This document shows positions 52,228 through 62,487 of a stretch of DNA of 64,000 bases, piece after piece. The position numbers were made by a program, and so were the translations under genes. Origin of the DNA: Rhizobiaceae bacterium (GTDB taxonomy: Bacteria > Pseudomonadota > Alphaproteobacteria > Rhizobiales > Rhizobiaceae); contig JAILWO010000002.1 of NCBI GenBank assembly GCA_025698895.1, positions 868,001-932,000 of the forward strand, read 5' to 3'. The notes under the pieces were generated by a model, which was not told the origin of the DNA, made no database searches, and saw only the letters and a list, made by a program, of their open reading frames with translations. Numbering within the stretch: the stretch's first letter is position 1; each line of letters begins with the position of its first letter.

Positions 52228-54654
52228 ATGAAGGCAGCAGTTAAGTTCTTGAGCGCGGTGTCCGTTGTCGGCCTGACGGCGGGCGCTGTCTCGACAGGGG
52301 TCATCGTCAGCCAGTTGACGTTCGCCGGCGTCGCGCACGCGGCCGTGGTCAGTTCGATCGAGGTCAGGGGCAACCGGCGCGTCGACGACGAGACGATCCG
52401 CAACTATGTCGGCATCACGCCCGGCCGCAATTTCACCAATGCCGATATCGACGAGGGCGTGAAGAACCTGTTCGGAACGGGTCTCTTCTCCGATGTGAGG
52501 ATCAACCAGCGCGGTTCGACGCTGGTGGTCGAGGTCGATGAATATTCCATCGTCAACCAGGTGATCTTCCAGGGCAACCGCAAGATCAAGGATGCCGACC
52601 TGGCGCGGGCAGCACAGCTTCAGCCGCGGGGCGCGTTCTCCTCCGCGACGATGGAGGCCGACGCCGAGGGCATTCGCCAGGCCTACAGCCGCATCGGGCG
52701 CGACGACGCGACCGTGACCACGCAGGTGATCGATCTCGGCGAGAATCGCGTGAACGTGGTGTTTGAGATCAACGAGGGCGACCGCACCAAGATCGCGTCG
52801 ATCAATTTCGTCGGCAACAACGCTTTCCCCGATCGCCGCCTCGCCGACGTGATCTCGACTAAGCGGTCCTCGATCCTGTCGGTCCTGTTCCGCGACGACG
52901 TGTTCGACGAGAGCAAGCTGCGCGCCGACGAAGAGGCGCTGCGCCGGTTCTACTACAATCGCGGCTATGCCGATTTCCAGGTCGTGTCGTCCTATGGCGA
53001 GCTCAACGAGGCCGCCAACGAATACACGGTGACGATCACCGTCGACGAGGGTGAGCGGTACACGTTCGGTGACATCTCCATCGAGAGCACCATTCCTGGG
53101 GTCGAGCCCGAATCGCTCAGGGGCCTGCTCAAGACGCGCGAGGGCGCGCCCTACAGCGCCAAGAACGTGGAAGACACGATCATCGGGCTGACCGAACGGG
53201 TCGCCGGCCTCGGCTACGCCTTCGCGCAGGTGACGCCGCGCGGTGACCGCAATTTCGAAAACCGCACCATTTCGGTCGTCTACACGATCGACCAGGGTCC
53301 GCGCACCTATGTGGAGCGCATCGAAATCCGCGGCAACACCCGCACGCGCGACTACGTCATTCGCCGCGAATTCGACGTCTCCGAAGGCGACGCCTTCAAC
53401 CAGGTCCTGATCCAGCGCGCGAAGCGTCGCCTGGAGAACCTTGATTTCTTTACGACCGTCAACATTTCGACGGTGCCGGGGTCCGAGCCGGACCAGGTGA
53501 TCCTCGTCGTCGACGTGGTGGAGAAGGCGACCGGCGAGTTCTCGATCGGCGCCGGCTATTCGACCGGCAATAACACGCGCTCCTCGACCGGCGGATTCTC
53601 GGTCGAGGGATCGGTGACGGAGCGCAACTTCCTCGGCCGCGGGCAGTTCATCCGCGTTTCCGGCGGCGGCGGCGCCAACACGCGCGATTACGGCCTGTCG
53701 TTCACGGAGCCTTATTTCCTCGGACGGCGGATCGCGGCCGGCTTCGACATCTACCGCCAGACCCGCGAATTCGACCTGTACGATTCGGAGCTGACAGGCG
53801 CGACCGTGCGCTTCGGCCTGCCGATCACCGAGGAACTGTCGACGACGCTGGCCTACAACTATGCGTCGGAAGAGTACAAATACAGCGAGTTCTGCGACAC
53901 CGACGGCGACGGGGTGCCGAACGGGCCGGGCGACAACAGCACGATCAACGGCACGCCCTGCGGGATAGCGCCGGCCATCGGGAACGCGATCGCCACCAGC
54001 CCCTGGACCAAATCCTCCGTCAGCGCCTCGCTGATCTACAATACGATCGACGACAAGAACAATCCGCGCGACGGCATCTATGCCACCTTCACCACCGAGG
54101 TCGCGGGCCTCGGCGGCGACGCCCAGTGGGTGAAGTTCACCGGTCGCGGCAATTACTACCGCACGCTCAACGAGGAGATGGATCTCGTCGGGCTGATCAC
54201 CGTGGGCGGCGGCCACATCGTCGATTATGGCGATGAGGGGCTGCGCGTCTTCGACATGTTCCAGAACACCACCCGCATCATCCGCGGCTTCGAAGGAAAC
54301 GGCTTCGGCCCCTATCAGCAGGCCTCGAACGGCGCCATCGAGCATCTCGGCGGCACCACCTATTTCCATGCGACGGCGGAAGCGCAATTCCCGCTGCCGG
54401 TCGTCCCGCCGAGCCTCGGCCTGCGCGGCGCGTTCTTCGCTGACGCGGCGACGCTCTACGGCAATGGCCTTTCGCCGGCCGCCGCCGGCGGGCCGGTGTT
54501 CGGCACCGGCATGGAGTGGCGCGCCTCGGTCGGCGCATCGCTGATCTGGGCCTCGCCGTTCGGTCCGCTGCGCGTCGACTACGCGATACCGGTGGTCAAG
54601 GAACCGACCGACGACGTGCAGAACTTCAATTTCGGCATTTCGACGCGGTTCTGA
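52228..54654 (+). CDS. bamA: Outer membrane protein assembly factor BamA
   Basis: An 808-residue outer-membrane protein with a signal peptide and mature start near AHAAVVSSIEVRGN. Five POTRA domains follow (about residues 38-440), then the Omp85 barrel with FSIGAGYSTG and SFTEPYFLGRRIAAGFDIY. The C-terminus ends in the barrel-assembly signal with terminal Phe (FGISTRF). It inserts beta-barrel proteins into the outer membrane. E. coli has skp after bamA; here lpxD follows. Confidence 0.96.
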   Translation: MKAAVKFLSAVSVVGLTAGAVSTGVIVSQLTFAGVAHAAVVSSIEVRGNRRVDDETIRNYVGITPGRNFTNADIDEGVKNLFGTGLFSDVRINQRGSTLVVEVDEYSIVNQVIFQGNRKIKDADLARAAQLQPRGAFSSATMEADAEGIRQAYSRIGRDDATVTTQVIDLGENRVNVVFEINEGDRTKIASINFVGNNAFPDRRLADVISTKRSSILSVLFRDDVFDESKLRADEEALRRFYYNRGYADFQVVSSYGELNEAANEYTVTITVDEGERYTFGDISIESTIPGVEPESLRGLLKTREGAPYSAKNVEDTIIGLTERVAGLGYAFAQVTPRGDRNFENRTISVVYTIDQGPRTYVERIEIRGNTRTRDYVIRREFDVSEGDAFNQVLIQRAKRRLENLDFFTTVNISTVPGSEPDQVILVVDVVEKATGEFSIGAGYSTGNNTRSSTGGFSVEGSVTERNFLGRGQFIRVSGGGGANTRDYGLSFTEPYFLGRRIAAGFDIYRQTREFDLYDSELTGATVRFGLPITEELSTTLAYNYASEEYKYSEFCDTDGDGVPNGPGDNSTINGTPCGIAPAIGNAIATSPWTKSSVSASLIYNTIDDKNNPRDGIYATFTTEVAGLGGDAQWVKFTGRGNYYRTLNEEMDLVGLITVGGGHIVDYGDEGLRVFDMFQNTTRIIRGFEGNGFGPYQQASNGAIEHLGGTTYFHATAEAQFPLPVVPPSLGLRGAFFADAATLYGNGLSPAAAGGPVFGTGMEWRASVGASLIWASPFGPLRVDYAIPVVKEPTDDVQNFNFGISTRF

Positions 54655-54750
54655 TCGCGCAACCGGGTCGCCATTTCGGGTGACCCCGAGGCCGCCACGA
54701 CCGTATTTCGGGGAGCCGTGGCGGTTTCCATCGTGTTATAGCGGGCTGCA

Positions 54751-55809
54751 ATGACCGAACCCGTCTTCTTCAGGCTTGCGGGGCCCGTATCCGTCGACGA
54801 CGTCGCCAAGGCATCCGGCGCGCGCCTCGTCGATGCGGCCATGGCCAAGGTCGAGGTCACGGGTCTCGCCCCGGCCACGGTGGGCGGCCCCGGACGGCTG
54901 GTCTTCGTGGAGGGCAAGCGCAATACGGCTCTTCTGTCCGGCCTGACGGCGGCGGCGGTGCTGTGCAGCGAGGAAGCGGCGCTGATGGTGCCCCCCGGCG
55001 TTGCCGCGCTGGTGACAGCGCAGCCGCAGCGCGCCTTCGCGACGGTCGCGCGCAAGCTGTTCCCCGATTCGGTCCGTCCCGCGCCGCTGACCGGCGAAAC
55101 GGGCATCTCGCCGGCGGCTCATGTGGCGCCGAGCGCCGTGATCGAGGATGGCGCCATCATCGAGGCCGGCGCAGTGATCGGCGCGGGCGCCTCGGTGGGG
55201 CGGGGGACGCTGGTCGCGCCGGGCGCCGTGGTCGGCACGTCGTGCCGGATCGGACGCGACGGCTACCTCGGTCCCAGCGTCAGCGTCGTGCATGCGCTCG
55301 TCGGCGACCGTGTGCTGATCCATGCCGGTGCGCGCATCGGCCAGGACGGTTTCGGCTTCGTGCCCGGCGACAAGGGGCTGGAGAAGGTGCCGCAGCTTGG
55401 CCGCGTCATCATCCAGGACGATGTCGAGATCGGCGCCAATACCACGATCGACCGGGGGGCACTGTCGGACACCATCATCGGCGAGGGCACCAAGATCGAC
55501 AACCTCGTCCAGATCGCACACAATGTGAAGATCGGTCGCGGCTGCGCCATTGCGGCCAAGACCGGATTGTCGGGGTCGGTGGAACTGGGCAATTTCGTGA
55601 TGCTCGGTGGCGATGTCGGCGTCACCGACCACGTCAAGATCGGCGATGGAGCGCAGATCGCTGCCGCCAGCGGGGTCATGAACGACGTGCCGCCCGCCGC
55701 GCGCTGGGCGGGCGCGCCCGCCCAGTCGATGCGCGACTTCTTCCGCGAGGTGTCCGCCATACGCGCCATCGCTAAGTCCAAGCCGACCAAACGGAGCGGG
55801 AATGACTGA
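54751..55809 (+). CDS. lpxD: UDP-3-O-(3-hydroxyacyl)glucosamine N-acyltransferase
   Basis: A 352-residue lipid A enzyme. The N-terminal uridine-binding domain is followed by left-handed beta-helix hexapeptide repeats (for example [18 protein letters not shown]) and the catalytic His region [20 protein letters not shown]. It adds the second acyl chain in the third step of lipid A synthesis. It overlaps fabZ by eight bases. Confidence 0.95.
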   Translation: MTEPVFFRLAGPVSVDDVAKASGARLVDAAMAKVEVTGLAPATVGGPGRLVFVEGKRNTALLSGLTAAAVLCSEEAALMVPPGVAALVTAQPQRAFATVARKLFPDSVRPAPLTGETGISPAAHVAPSAVIEDGAIIEAGAVIGAGASVGRGTLVAPGAVVGTSCRIGRDGYLGPSVSVVHALVGDRVLIHAGARIGQDGFGFVPGDKGLEKVPQLGRVIIQDDVEIGANTTIDRGALSDTIIGEGTKIDNLVQIAHNVKIGRGCAIAAKTGLSGSVELGNFVMLGGDVGVTDHVKIGDGAQIAAASGVMNDVPPAARWAGAPAQSMRDFFREVSAIRAIAKSKPTKRSGND

Positions 55810-56287
55810 CGAGCCCGAAACCCTCGAAGCCCTGGACATTCTCGAGATCATGCGGCTGTTGCCGCATCGCTATCCGTTCCTGCTGGTCGACCGCATCGTG
55901 GAGATGAAGGGCGACGAATCGGCGATCGGCATCAAGAACGTCACCGTCAACGAACCGCATTTCACCGGCCATTTCCCCGGCCAGCCGGTGATGCCGGGCG
56001 TGCTGATCGTGGAGGCGATGGCGCAGACGGCCGGCGCGATCTGCCTGAAGAAGGCCGGCGGCGACATGCCGTCCATCGTCTATTTCATGACCATCGACAA
56101 TGCGAAGTTCCGCCGCCCGGTCGTGCCGGGAGACGTGCTGGAGATCCATGTCAGGAAGCTCAAGCAGCGCGGAAACATCTGGCGCTTCGCCTGCGAGGGC
56201 AGGGTGGGACCGGCCAAGGTGGCGGAAGCCGAGATATCGGCCATGATCGCCACGGAACCACCCAAGGGCGCCGCAGCGGCCGGTTGA
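55802..56287 (+). CDS. fabZ: 3-hydroxyacyl-ACP dehydratase FabZ
   Basis: A 161-residue hot-dog dehydratase. [16 protein letters not shown] is followed by the active site [20 protein letters not shown] (catalytic His and Glu). Its place between lpxD and lpxA links fatty-acid and lipid A synthesis, as both draw on 3-hydroxyacyl-ACP. Confidence 0.95.
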   Translation: MTDEPETLEALDILEIMRLLPHRYPFLLVDRIVEMKGDESAIGIKNVTVNEPHFTGHFPGQPVMPGVLIVEAMAQTAGAICLKKAGGDMPSIVYFMTIDNAKFRRPVVPGDVLEIHVRKLKQRGNIWRFACEGRVGPAKVAEAEISAMIATEPPKGAAAAG

Positions 56288-57114
56288 TGGGCAACGCCGC
56301 GATTCATCCGTCGTCCATCGTCGAGGACGGCGCCGTTCTGGGCGCCGGCGTGGAGATCGGCCCGTTCTGCCATGTCGGGCCGCAGGCGCGCCTGGGCGAT
56401 CACGTGCGGCTCGTGTCGCATGTCTCCATTCTGGGCGCGACGAGCGTGGGCGAGGGGACGGTCATCCATCCGCATGCGGCGCTGGGATCACCGCCGCAGA
56501 ACACGAAGCACACGGGCGGGCGCACGACGCTCACGATCGGGCGCAACTGCACGATCCGCGAGAACGTCACCATGCATTGCGGCACCGACACGAGCCGCGG
56601 CGAGACGGTGGTCGGCGACAACGGCAATTTCCTGGTCGGCAGCCATGTCGCGCATGACTGCATCGTCGGCGACAACGTCACCTTCGCCAACCTGGCCAGC
56701 ATCGCCGGCCATTGCGAGATCGGCGACTCGGTCATACTGGGCGGCCTTTCGGCGGTTCACCAGTTCGCGCGCATCGGCCATCACGCCTTCATCGGCGGGC
56801 TGACCGGTATCGCCGGCGACGTGATGCCTTACGGCATGGCGGTCGGGGACCGGGCGAGCCTGCGCGGGCTCAACGTGATCGGCATGCGCCGCGCCGGGCT
56901 GCCGCGTTCCGAGATCATGACATTGCGCCAGGCCTACAAGGTGATCTTCGATCGCGCCCGGCCCCTGGAGGAAAATGTACGCATTGCCTCGGAGCGCTTC
57001 GCCGGCTCGGCCGTGGTGGCCGACGTGATCGACTTCCTGACCAGCCGCGGGAAGCGGCCCTATACGGTTCCCGCCCTTGACGATCCGGGCGCGGACGATG
57101 CCGACGAAAGCTGA
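56287..57114 (+). CDS. lpxA: UDP-N-acetylglucosamine acyltransferase
   Basis: A 275-residue enzyme of the first lipid A step. It is made of hexapeptide repeats (AIHPSSIVEDGAVLGAGVEI and VIHPHAALGSPPQ). The catalytic His lies in SHVAHDCIVGDNVTFAN and the acyl-chain ruler region GLTGIAGDVMPYGMAVGDR follows. The start shares one base with the fabZ stop (TGATG). Confidence 0.95.
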   Translation: MGNAAIHPSSIVEDGAVLGAGVEIGPFCHVGPQARLGDHVRLVSHVSILGATSVGEGTVIHPHAALGSPPQNTKHTGGRTTLTIGRNCTIRENVTMHCGTDTSRGETVVGDNGNFLVGSHVAHDCIVGDNVTFANLASIAGHCEIGDSVILGGLSAVHQFARIGHHAFIGGLTGIAGDVMPYGMAVGDRASLRGLNVIGMRRAGLPRSEIMTLRQAYKVIFDRARPLEENVRIASERFAGSAVVADVIDFLTSRGKRPYTVPALDDPGADDADES

Positions 57115-57979
57115 GCGGGACGCGACGGCGAAAGGCCGCACGGGCATCATCGCCGGCGGCGGCGCCCTGCCACGCCTAGTCGCTGAGAGGCTCGTGGAGG
57201 CGGGCGAGAGGCCGTTCGTGCTGTCGATCGTGGGCGAAGGCTCCAAGGCCGGGGCCGTGGCCGGCGTCGAGGCCGACGAGGTGGCGCTCGAGGACATGGG
57301 CTCGGTGGTCGGCAGGCTGAAGGCACATGGCGTCGACCGGGTCGTGCTGGCCGGCACGATTCTGCGCCGGCCGGCGTTTCGCGACATCAGATGGTCGATC
57401 GGCTTCCTGAAGATGCTGGCCTCTGTGCTGAGAGCGCTGGCGCGCGGCGACGACGGCGCGCTGCGCAACGTCATCGGCCATCTGGAATCGCAGGGGCTCG
57501 AGGTGGTGGCCGCCCATCAGGTGGCGCCCGACCTTCTGGCCGAGACGGGCGCCATCACCCGGGCCGCGCCGGCGAAGCGGGACAAGGCCGACATAGAGGC
57601 CGCGCGCGCGGCCGCGCTCGCCATCGGCAGGCTCGACATCGGCCAGGCGGCGATCGCGGTGGGCGGCCGCGCGGTGGCGCTCGAAGGCGTGGAGGGGACC
57701 GACGGACTGCTGGAGCGCATGATTGCGCTGCGCGGCCATGGACGGCTGGCCGGCAAGGCGGGCGGCGTGCTGGCGAAGCTGGCCAAGCCGGGCCAGGAAT
57801 TGCGGGCCGACCTTCCGGCCATCGGACCGCAGACCGTGACCGCCGCCCATGCCGCCGGGCTGGCGGGCATCGCGGTGGAGGCGGGCCGCAGCCTGATCCT
57901 CGACCGCGCCGAGACGGTCGAGGCGGCGGACAGGTTGGGGATATTCATCCTCGGCCTGGAGCCGGAGGATGAGCGGTGA
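57098..57979 (+). CDS. lpxI: UDP-2,3-diacylglucosamine diphosphatase LpxI
   Basis: A 293-residue protein of the LpxI (DUF1009) family, which replaces LpxH in alphaproteobacteria. GIIAGGGALPRLVAERLVEA at the N-terminus is followed by RDIRWSIGFLKMLASVLRAL and by HQVAPDLLAETGAITR; the C-terminal GLAGIAVEAGRSLILDRAE is also typical. It splits UDP-diacylglucosamine to lipid X. I chose the ATG at 57098, which overlaps lpxA by 17 bases; an upstream start at 57077 is possible. Confidence 0.92.
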   Translation: MPTKAERDATAKGRTGIIAGGGALPRLVAERLVEAGERPFVLSIVGEGSKAGAVAGVEADEVALEDMGSVVGRLKAHGVDRVVLAGTILRRPAFRDIRWSIGFLKMLASVLRALARGDDGALRNVIGHLESQGLEVVAAHQVAPDLLAETGAITRAAPAKRDKADIEAARAAALAIGRLDIGQAAIAVGGRAVALEGVEGTDGLLERMIALRGHGRLAGKAGGVLAKLAKPGQELRADLPAIGPQTVTAAHAAGLAGIAVEAGRSLILDRAETVEAADRLGIFILGLEPEDER

Positions 57980-59157
57980 CGGAGCCGGCCGGCCCGCTCA
58001 GGATCGCGATCGTCGCGGGGGAGGAGTCGGGCGACCTGCTCGGCGCGGACCTGGTGCGGTCGCTGGCCTCGCTGTCCGGCCGGCCGGTGGAACTCGTCGG
58101 CGTGGGCGGCCGGCATCTGGAGGCGCTGGGGCTCGACAGCCTCTTCCCCTCGCACGAGATCGCGCTGATGGGACTGACAGCGGTGATCCGCGACCTGCCG
58201 CGGCTGGTGAGGCGCATCGGCCGCACGGCCGACCATATCGTCAGACAGGGACCGGACTGCCTCGTGACCATCGACAGTCCGGCCTTCACCATGCGCGTGG
58301 CCAAGAAGGTTCGCGCCGCCGACCCGACGATCCCGATCTTGAAATATGTCTGCCCCAGCGTCTGGGCCTGGGGTCCGTGGCGGGCGCGGGGCATGAAGCC
58401 GCATGTCGACCACGTGCTGTGCCTGCTGCCTTTCGAGCCGGCCGAACTGGAGCGGCTGGACGGGCCGCCGGGAACCTTCGTCGGGCACCGGCTGGCGCGC
58501 GAGCCGGGGCTTCTGGCCGCGCGCGCGGCCAATACGGCCCGCCGTCGGGGCGAGGGAGAGCCGACGCTGCTCCTCCTGCCGGGGTCACGCAAGGCCGAAG
58601 TTTCGGGCCTGCTGGATCTGTTTCGCGACACGGTGGCGGGGCTCGACGAGCGCGGCGTCCGACCGCGCCTCATCCTGCCGACCATGCCGCGCCTGGAGGA
58701 ACTGGTGAAGGCCAAGGTGGCCGACTGGCCGCGACGCCCGGATATATCGACCGACGTCGCGGCCAAGCACGACGCCTTCGCGAAGGCCGAAGCGGCGCTG
58801 GCGGCATCGGGGACCGTCACGCTGGAACTGGCGCTTGCCGGTGTGCCGCTGGTCTCGGTCTACAGATCCGACCCGCTGGTGGCCTGGATCGGGCCGAAGC
58901 TGATCACGACCTGGACGGCCTCGCTGCCGAACCTCGTCGCGGACCGGGTGGTCGTCCCGGAATATTTCAACGACCAACTTCGCCCGCAGCGCCTGGCGCG
59001 CCACCTGGAGCAACTGCTGGCCGAGACGCCGGAGCGTGCGGCGCAGCTTTCGGGTTTCGAACTGGTGGCCGACCGCCTGACCACGGATCGGCCATCAGGC
59101 GAAATCGCGGCGGAGACCATCCTGCGAGTCATCGGCGAGCGTGGCGGACAGCGGTAG
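57976..59157 (+). CDS. lpxB: Lipid A disaccharide synthase
   Basis: A 393-residue glycosyltransferase (family GT19). It has the family start IAIVAGEESGDLLGADLVRS, then CPSVWAWGPWRARGMKPHVD, LLLPGSRKAEVSGLL and SGTVTLELALAGVPLVSVYR. It joins lipid X to UDP-diacylglucosamine. The GTG start overlaps the lpxI stop. Last gene of the operon. Confidence 0.96.
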   Translation: MTEPAGPLRIAIVAGEESGDLLGADLVRSLASLSGRPVELVGVGGRHLEALGLDSLFPSHEIALMGLTAVIRDLPRLVRRIGRTADHIVRQGPDCLVTIDSPAFTMRVAKKVRAADPTIPILKYVCPSVWAWGPWRARGMKPHVDHVLCLLPFEPAELERLDGPPGTFVGHRLAREPGLLAARAANTARRRGEGEPTLLLLPGSRKAEVSGLLDLFRDTVAGLDERGVRPRLILPTMPRLEELVKAKVADWPRRPDISTDVAAKHDAFAKAEAALAASGTVTLELALAGVPLVSVYRSDPLVAWIGPKLITTWTASLPNLVADRVVVPEYFNDQLRPQRLARHLEQLLAETPERAAQLSGFELVADRLTTDRPSGEIAAETILRVIGERGGQR

Positions 59158-59166
59158 AACCGACCG

Positions 59167-59457
59167 TCAGGCCGGCTTGCGGCCGAAAAGGTCCCGCAGC
59201 TCATCCTTGGCCTTCTCCAGCACGTCCTTGCGCTTCTTCGGCAGATTGTCGCCGGCGCGGTTGATGTAGAAGGTCAGCATGGACATCGCGGACCGGAACG
59301 GGTCGGCCTTGCGCCTGTCGCTGCGTTCGGCTGACCGCTTCAGCGACCGCGCGATCTCACGCGGGTCATCCTTGGTGAAGACGTTGTCCTCGAGGTCGAG
59401 CGCGTCGCTGTTTTCGGTGACGTCGGCCGACCATTTTTCCTTTCGCCTGGCTGACAT
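59167..59457 (-). CDS. DUF3175 family protein
   Basis: A 96-residue small basic protein beginning with KWSADVTENSDALDLEDNVF, which matches DUF3175, followed by SLKRSAERSDRRKADPFRSA and a Lys/Asp-rich tail. Function unknown. Its AGGAGG ribosome site lies in the 3' arm of a hairpin (59458-59496). It follows gltA on the same strand and is convergent with lpxB, nine bases away. Confidence 0.82.
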   Translation of the reverse strand: MSARRKEKWSADVTENSDALDLEDNVFTKDDPREIARSLKRSAERSDRRKADPFRSAMSMLTFYINRAGDNLPKKRKDVLEKAKDELRDLFGRKPA

Positions 59458-59496
59458 GGCAACCTCCTCTTTGGCCGCAACGGCCTGGAGGCTGCC
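59458..59496 (-). promoter_or_regulatory. Hairpin covering the DUF3175 ribosome-binding site
   Basis: On the minus strand GGCAGCCTCC pairs with GGAGGTTGCC just before the ATG (one mismatch), with GGCCG/CGGCC stacked inside. The AGGAGG Shine-Dalgarno sequence is in the closed arm. It may limit translation, or serve as the end of the gltA transcript. Confidence 0.5.
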
Positions 59497-59515
59497 ATGT
59501 TCCGAAACGGAATGT

Positions 59516-60802
59516 TCAGCGGCGGGCGATCGGCACGTAGTCGCGCATCGGCGCGCCGGTGTAGAGCTGACGCGGCCGGCCGATCTTCTGGTGCGGGTCC
59601 TCGATCATCTCCTTCCACTGCGCGATCCAGCCGGCGGTGCGTGCCACGGCGAACAACACCGTGAACATGGTGGTCGGGAAGCCGAGCGCCTTGAGCGTGA
59701 TGCCGGAATAGAAGTCGATGTTCGGATAGAGCTTCTTCTCGATGAAATACTCGTCCGTCAGCGCGATCTTTTCCAGTTCCATCGCGACGTCGAGCAGCGG
59801 GTCATCCTTGATGCCGAGCTCGCCCAGCACCTCATGCGTGGTCTTCTGCATGATCTTGGCGCGTGGATCGTAGTTCTTGTAGACGCGATGGCCGAAGCCC
59901 ATCAGCCGGAACGGGTCGTCCTTGTCCTTGGCGCGGTCGATGAATTCGGGTATCCGATCCACCGTCCCGATCTCCGACAGCATGTTGAGCGCCGCCTCGT
60001 TGGCACCGCCATGGGCGGGTCCCCACAGGCAGGCGATGCCGGCGGCGATGCAGGCGAACGGGTTCGCCCCCGAGGAGCCTGCAAGGCGTACCGTCGAGGT
60101 CGACGCGTTCTGCTCATGGTCGGCATGAAGGATGAAGATGCGTTCCATGGCGCGCGCCAGTACCGGATTGACCTTGTAGTCGTCGCACGGCACCGCGAAG
60201 CACATGTGCAGGAAGTTGGCGGCGTAGTTCAGCTCGTTTCTCGGATAGATGAAGGGCTGGCCTATATGGTACTTGTAGGCCATCGCGGCGATCGTCGGCA
60301 TCTTGGCGATCAGGCGGATCGAGGCGACCATGCGCTGGTGCGGGTCGGAGATGTCGGTCGAGTCGTGATAGAAGGCCGAAAGGGCACCGACGACGCCGCA
60401 CATGACGGCCATCGGATGTGCGTCGCGGCGGAAGCCGGTGAAGAAGCGCGACATCTGCTCATGCACCATCGTGTGATGCGTGACGCGGAAATCGAAATCG
60501 TCCTTCTGCGCCTTGGTGGGCAGGTCGCCGTAGAGCAGCAGGTAGCAGGTTTCCAGGAAGTCGCCATGCTCGGCGAGCTGGTCGATCGGATAGCCGCGAT
60601 GCAGCAGCGTTCCCTCGTCGCCGTCGATATAGGTGATCTGCGATTCGCAGCTTGCCGTCGATGTGAAGCCCGGATCGTAGGTGAAGGCGCCGGTTTCCTT
60701 GTAGAGCGCCCCGATGTCCATGACCTTTGGACCTACCGAGCCTTCCCGGACTTTCAACTCGACCGTCTTGCCTTCGAAGTCCAGTTTGGCCGGTGCGGTC
60801 AT
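59516..60802 (-). CDS. gltA: Citrate synthase
   Basis: A 428-residue type II (hexameric) citrate synthase. The N-terminal [20 protein letters not shown] is followed by [20 protein letters not shown], catalytic His in [20 protein letters not shown], and [17 protein letters not shown]. The final residues include [18 protein letters not shown]. It condenses acetyl-CoA and oxaloacetate. It is followed by the DUF3175 gene. Confidence 0.97.
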   Translation of the reverse strand: MTAPAKLDFEGKTVELKVREGSVGPKVMDIGALYKETGAFTYDPGFTSTASCESQITYIDGDEGTLLHRGYPIDQLAEHGDFLETCYLLLYGDLPTKAQKDDFDFRVTHHTMVHEQMSRFFTGFRRDAHPMAVMCGVVGALSAFYHDSTDISDPHQRMVASIRLIAKMPTIAAMAYKYHIGQPFIYPRNELNYAANFLHMCFAVPCDDYKVNPVLARAMERIFILHADHEQNASTSTVRLAGSSGANPFACIAAGIACLWGPAHGGANEAALNMLSEIGTVDRIPEFIDRAKDKDDPFRLMGFGHRVYKNYDPRAKIMQKTTHEVLGELGIKDDPLLDVAMELEKIALTDEYFIEKKLYPNIDFYSGITLKALGFPTTMFTVLFAVARTAGWIAQWKEMIEDPHQKIGRPRQLYTGAPMRDYVPIARR

Positions 60803-60933
60803 ATCAAAACTCCCTTCTCGTCAAATCCGTGCGCAAGTCGCGCACTTGCTATCCCATTTGGGGAGGCACGCCAAGCTTGGTCCCAGCCGAATGTTGCACT
60901 GCGAAATGCAACCTTCAATGGGGCCAGCCCCGG

Positions 60934-62361
60934 TCAACCGACTGCGTCACGAATGCGGCCCAAGCTCTCCTCGCGGCCCAGCACGTCGAGCACGTCGAAG
61001 ACGCCTGGCGAGGTCGACCTTCCCGTCAGCGCCGCGCGCAGCGGCTGCGCCACCTTGCCCAGCTTCAGCCCGCTTTCCTCGGCGAAGGCGCGCACGACCG
61101 CCTCGGTCGTCGCCGCGCTCCACGGATCGGGGCTCTCCAGCCGGGGCAGCAGCGTCGCCAGCATGGCGCGGGCATCCGCATCGAGGATCGCCGCCGCCTT
61201 CTCGTCAAGCCGCAGAGGGCGCGCGGCGAACAGATAGGCCGCGCTGTCGGCAAGTTCGACCAGCGTCTTGGCGCGTTCCTTCAGGCCAGGCATGGCCGCC
61301 AGCAGCTTCGCACGCCCGTGCTCGTCGACGCCCGACGCGAGCGGCCCGGCGATGCCCAGGTGCGGCAGCGTATCGACCAGGGCCTCGACCAGGGCGGCAT
61401 CGTTCATCTGGCGCATATGCACGCCGTTGACGGCCTCCAGCTTGGCGAAGTCGAAGCGGGCGGCACCCTTGTTGATGTCCTCGATCTCGAACCATTCGAT
61501 CATCTGTTCGGTGGACATGATCTCGTCGTCGCCATGGCTCCAGCCCAGCCGCGCCAGATAGTTGCGCAGCGCGACGGGGAGGTAGCCCATCGCGCGATAG
61601 GCCTCGACGCCGAGCGCGCCGTGCCGCTTGGAGAGCTTCGCGCCATCCGGACCGTGGATCAGCGGAATGTGCGCCATGACCGGCACGTCCCAGCCCATCG
61701 CCTTGTAGATGACGGCTTGGCGCGCCGCGTTGGTGAGGTGGTCGTCGCCGCGGATGATGTGGGTGACGCCCATATCATGATCGTCGACCACGACTGCCAG
61801 CATGTAGGTCGGCGAGCCGTCGGAACGCAGGATGACGAGGTCGTCGAGGTCCTTGTTTGGAAAACGGATCTCGCCCTGGACGCGGTCGGCGACGACCGTT
61901 TCGCCGTCGAGCGGCGTCCTGATGCGCACGACGGGCTTGACGCCGGCCGGCGCTTCCGACGGGTCGCGGTCGCGCCAGCGACCATCATAGCGCGGCGGAC
62001 GCCCTTCGGCCCGAGCCTTCTCGCGCATCTCCTCCAGTTCCGCCTGCGAGGCGTAGCAGTAATAGGCCTGTCCCTTCGCGACGAGCTGTTCGGCGACCTC
62101 GCGGTGGCGGTCCGCCCGCGCATGCTGCGAGACCGGCTCGCCGTCCCATTCGAGGCCCAGCCAGTCGAGACCTTCGAGAATGGCCGCGGTCGCGGCATCG
62201 GTCGAACGCTCGCGGTCGGTATCCTCGATCCTGAGCAGCATCTTGCCGCCGGTGTGCTTCGCGTAGAGCCAGTTGAACAGGGCGGTGCGGGCGCCGCCGA
62301 TATGCAGGTAGCCGGTGGGTGAGGGCGCGAAGCGGGTCACGACCCCGGATGCGCTTGTCAT
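60934..62361 (-). CDS. gltX: Glutamyl-tRNA synthetase
   Basis: A 475-residue class I aminoacyl-tRNA synthetase. The HIGH-type motif is seen in [20 protein letters not shown], and the KMSKS-type signature as [16 protein letters not shown]. The C-terminal anticodon-binding domain is intact. Such enzymes in alphaproteobacteria often charge both tRNA-Glu and tRNA-Gln with glutamate. It is divergent from the comEC gene and located upstream of gltA on the same strand. Confidence 0.96.
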   Translation of the reverse strand: MTSASGVVTRFAPSPTGYLHIGGARTALFNWLYAKHTGGKMLLRIEDTDRERSTDAATAAILEGLDWLGLEWDGEPVSQHARADRHREVAEQLVAKGQAYYCYASQAELEEMREKARAEGRPPRYDGRWRDRDPSEAPAGVKPVVRIRTPLDGETVVADRVQGEIRFPNKDLDDLVILRSDGSPTYMLAVVVDDHDMGVTHIIRGDDHLTNAARQAVIYKAMGWDVPVMAHIPLIHGPDGAKLSKRHGALGVEAYRAMGYLPVALRNYLARLGWSHGDDEIMSTEQMIEWFEIEDINKGAARFDFAKLEAVNGVHMRQMNDAALVEALVDTLPHLGIAGPLASGVDEHGRAKLLAAMPGLKERAKTLVELADSAAYLFAARPLRLDEKAAAILDADARAMLATLLPRLESPDPWSAATTEAVVRAFAEESGLKLGKVAQPLRAALTGRSTSPGVFDVLDVLGREESLGRIRDAVG

Positions 62362-62487
62362 GATCGAATTCCCTGGAACGGGCGCCGGAGATGGAGCCGA
62401 TTGGCTCGCGGCGCGGTGGTCTCTGTCGGCGGTTCATGTAGCATAGCGAGTGGGGGGTGCAAGCCGGCGCCCCTGAGGCGGGGAAGC

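Noticed and set aside
52117-54387. Open frame of over 750 codons on the minus strand opposite bamA
   Set aside because: Same reason: high-GC shadow without protein-like features or a plausible ribosome site.
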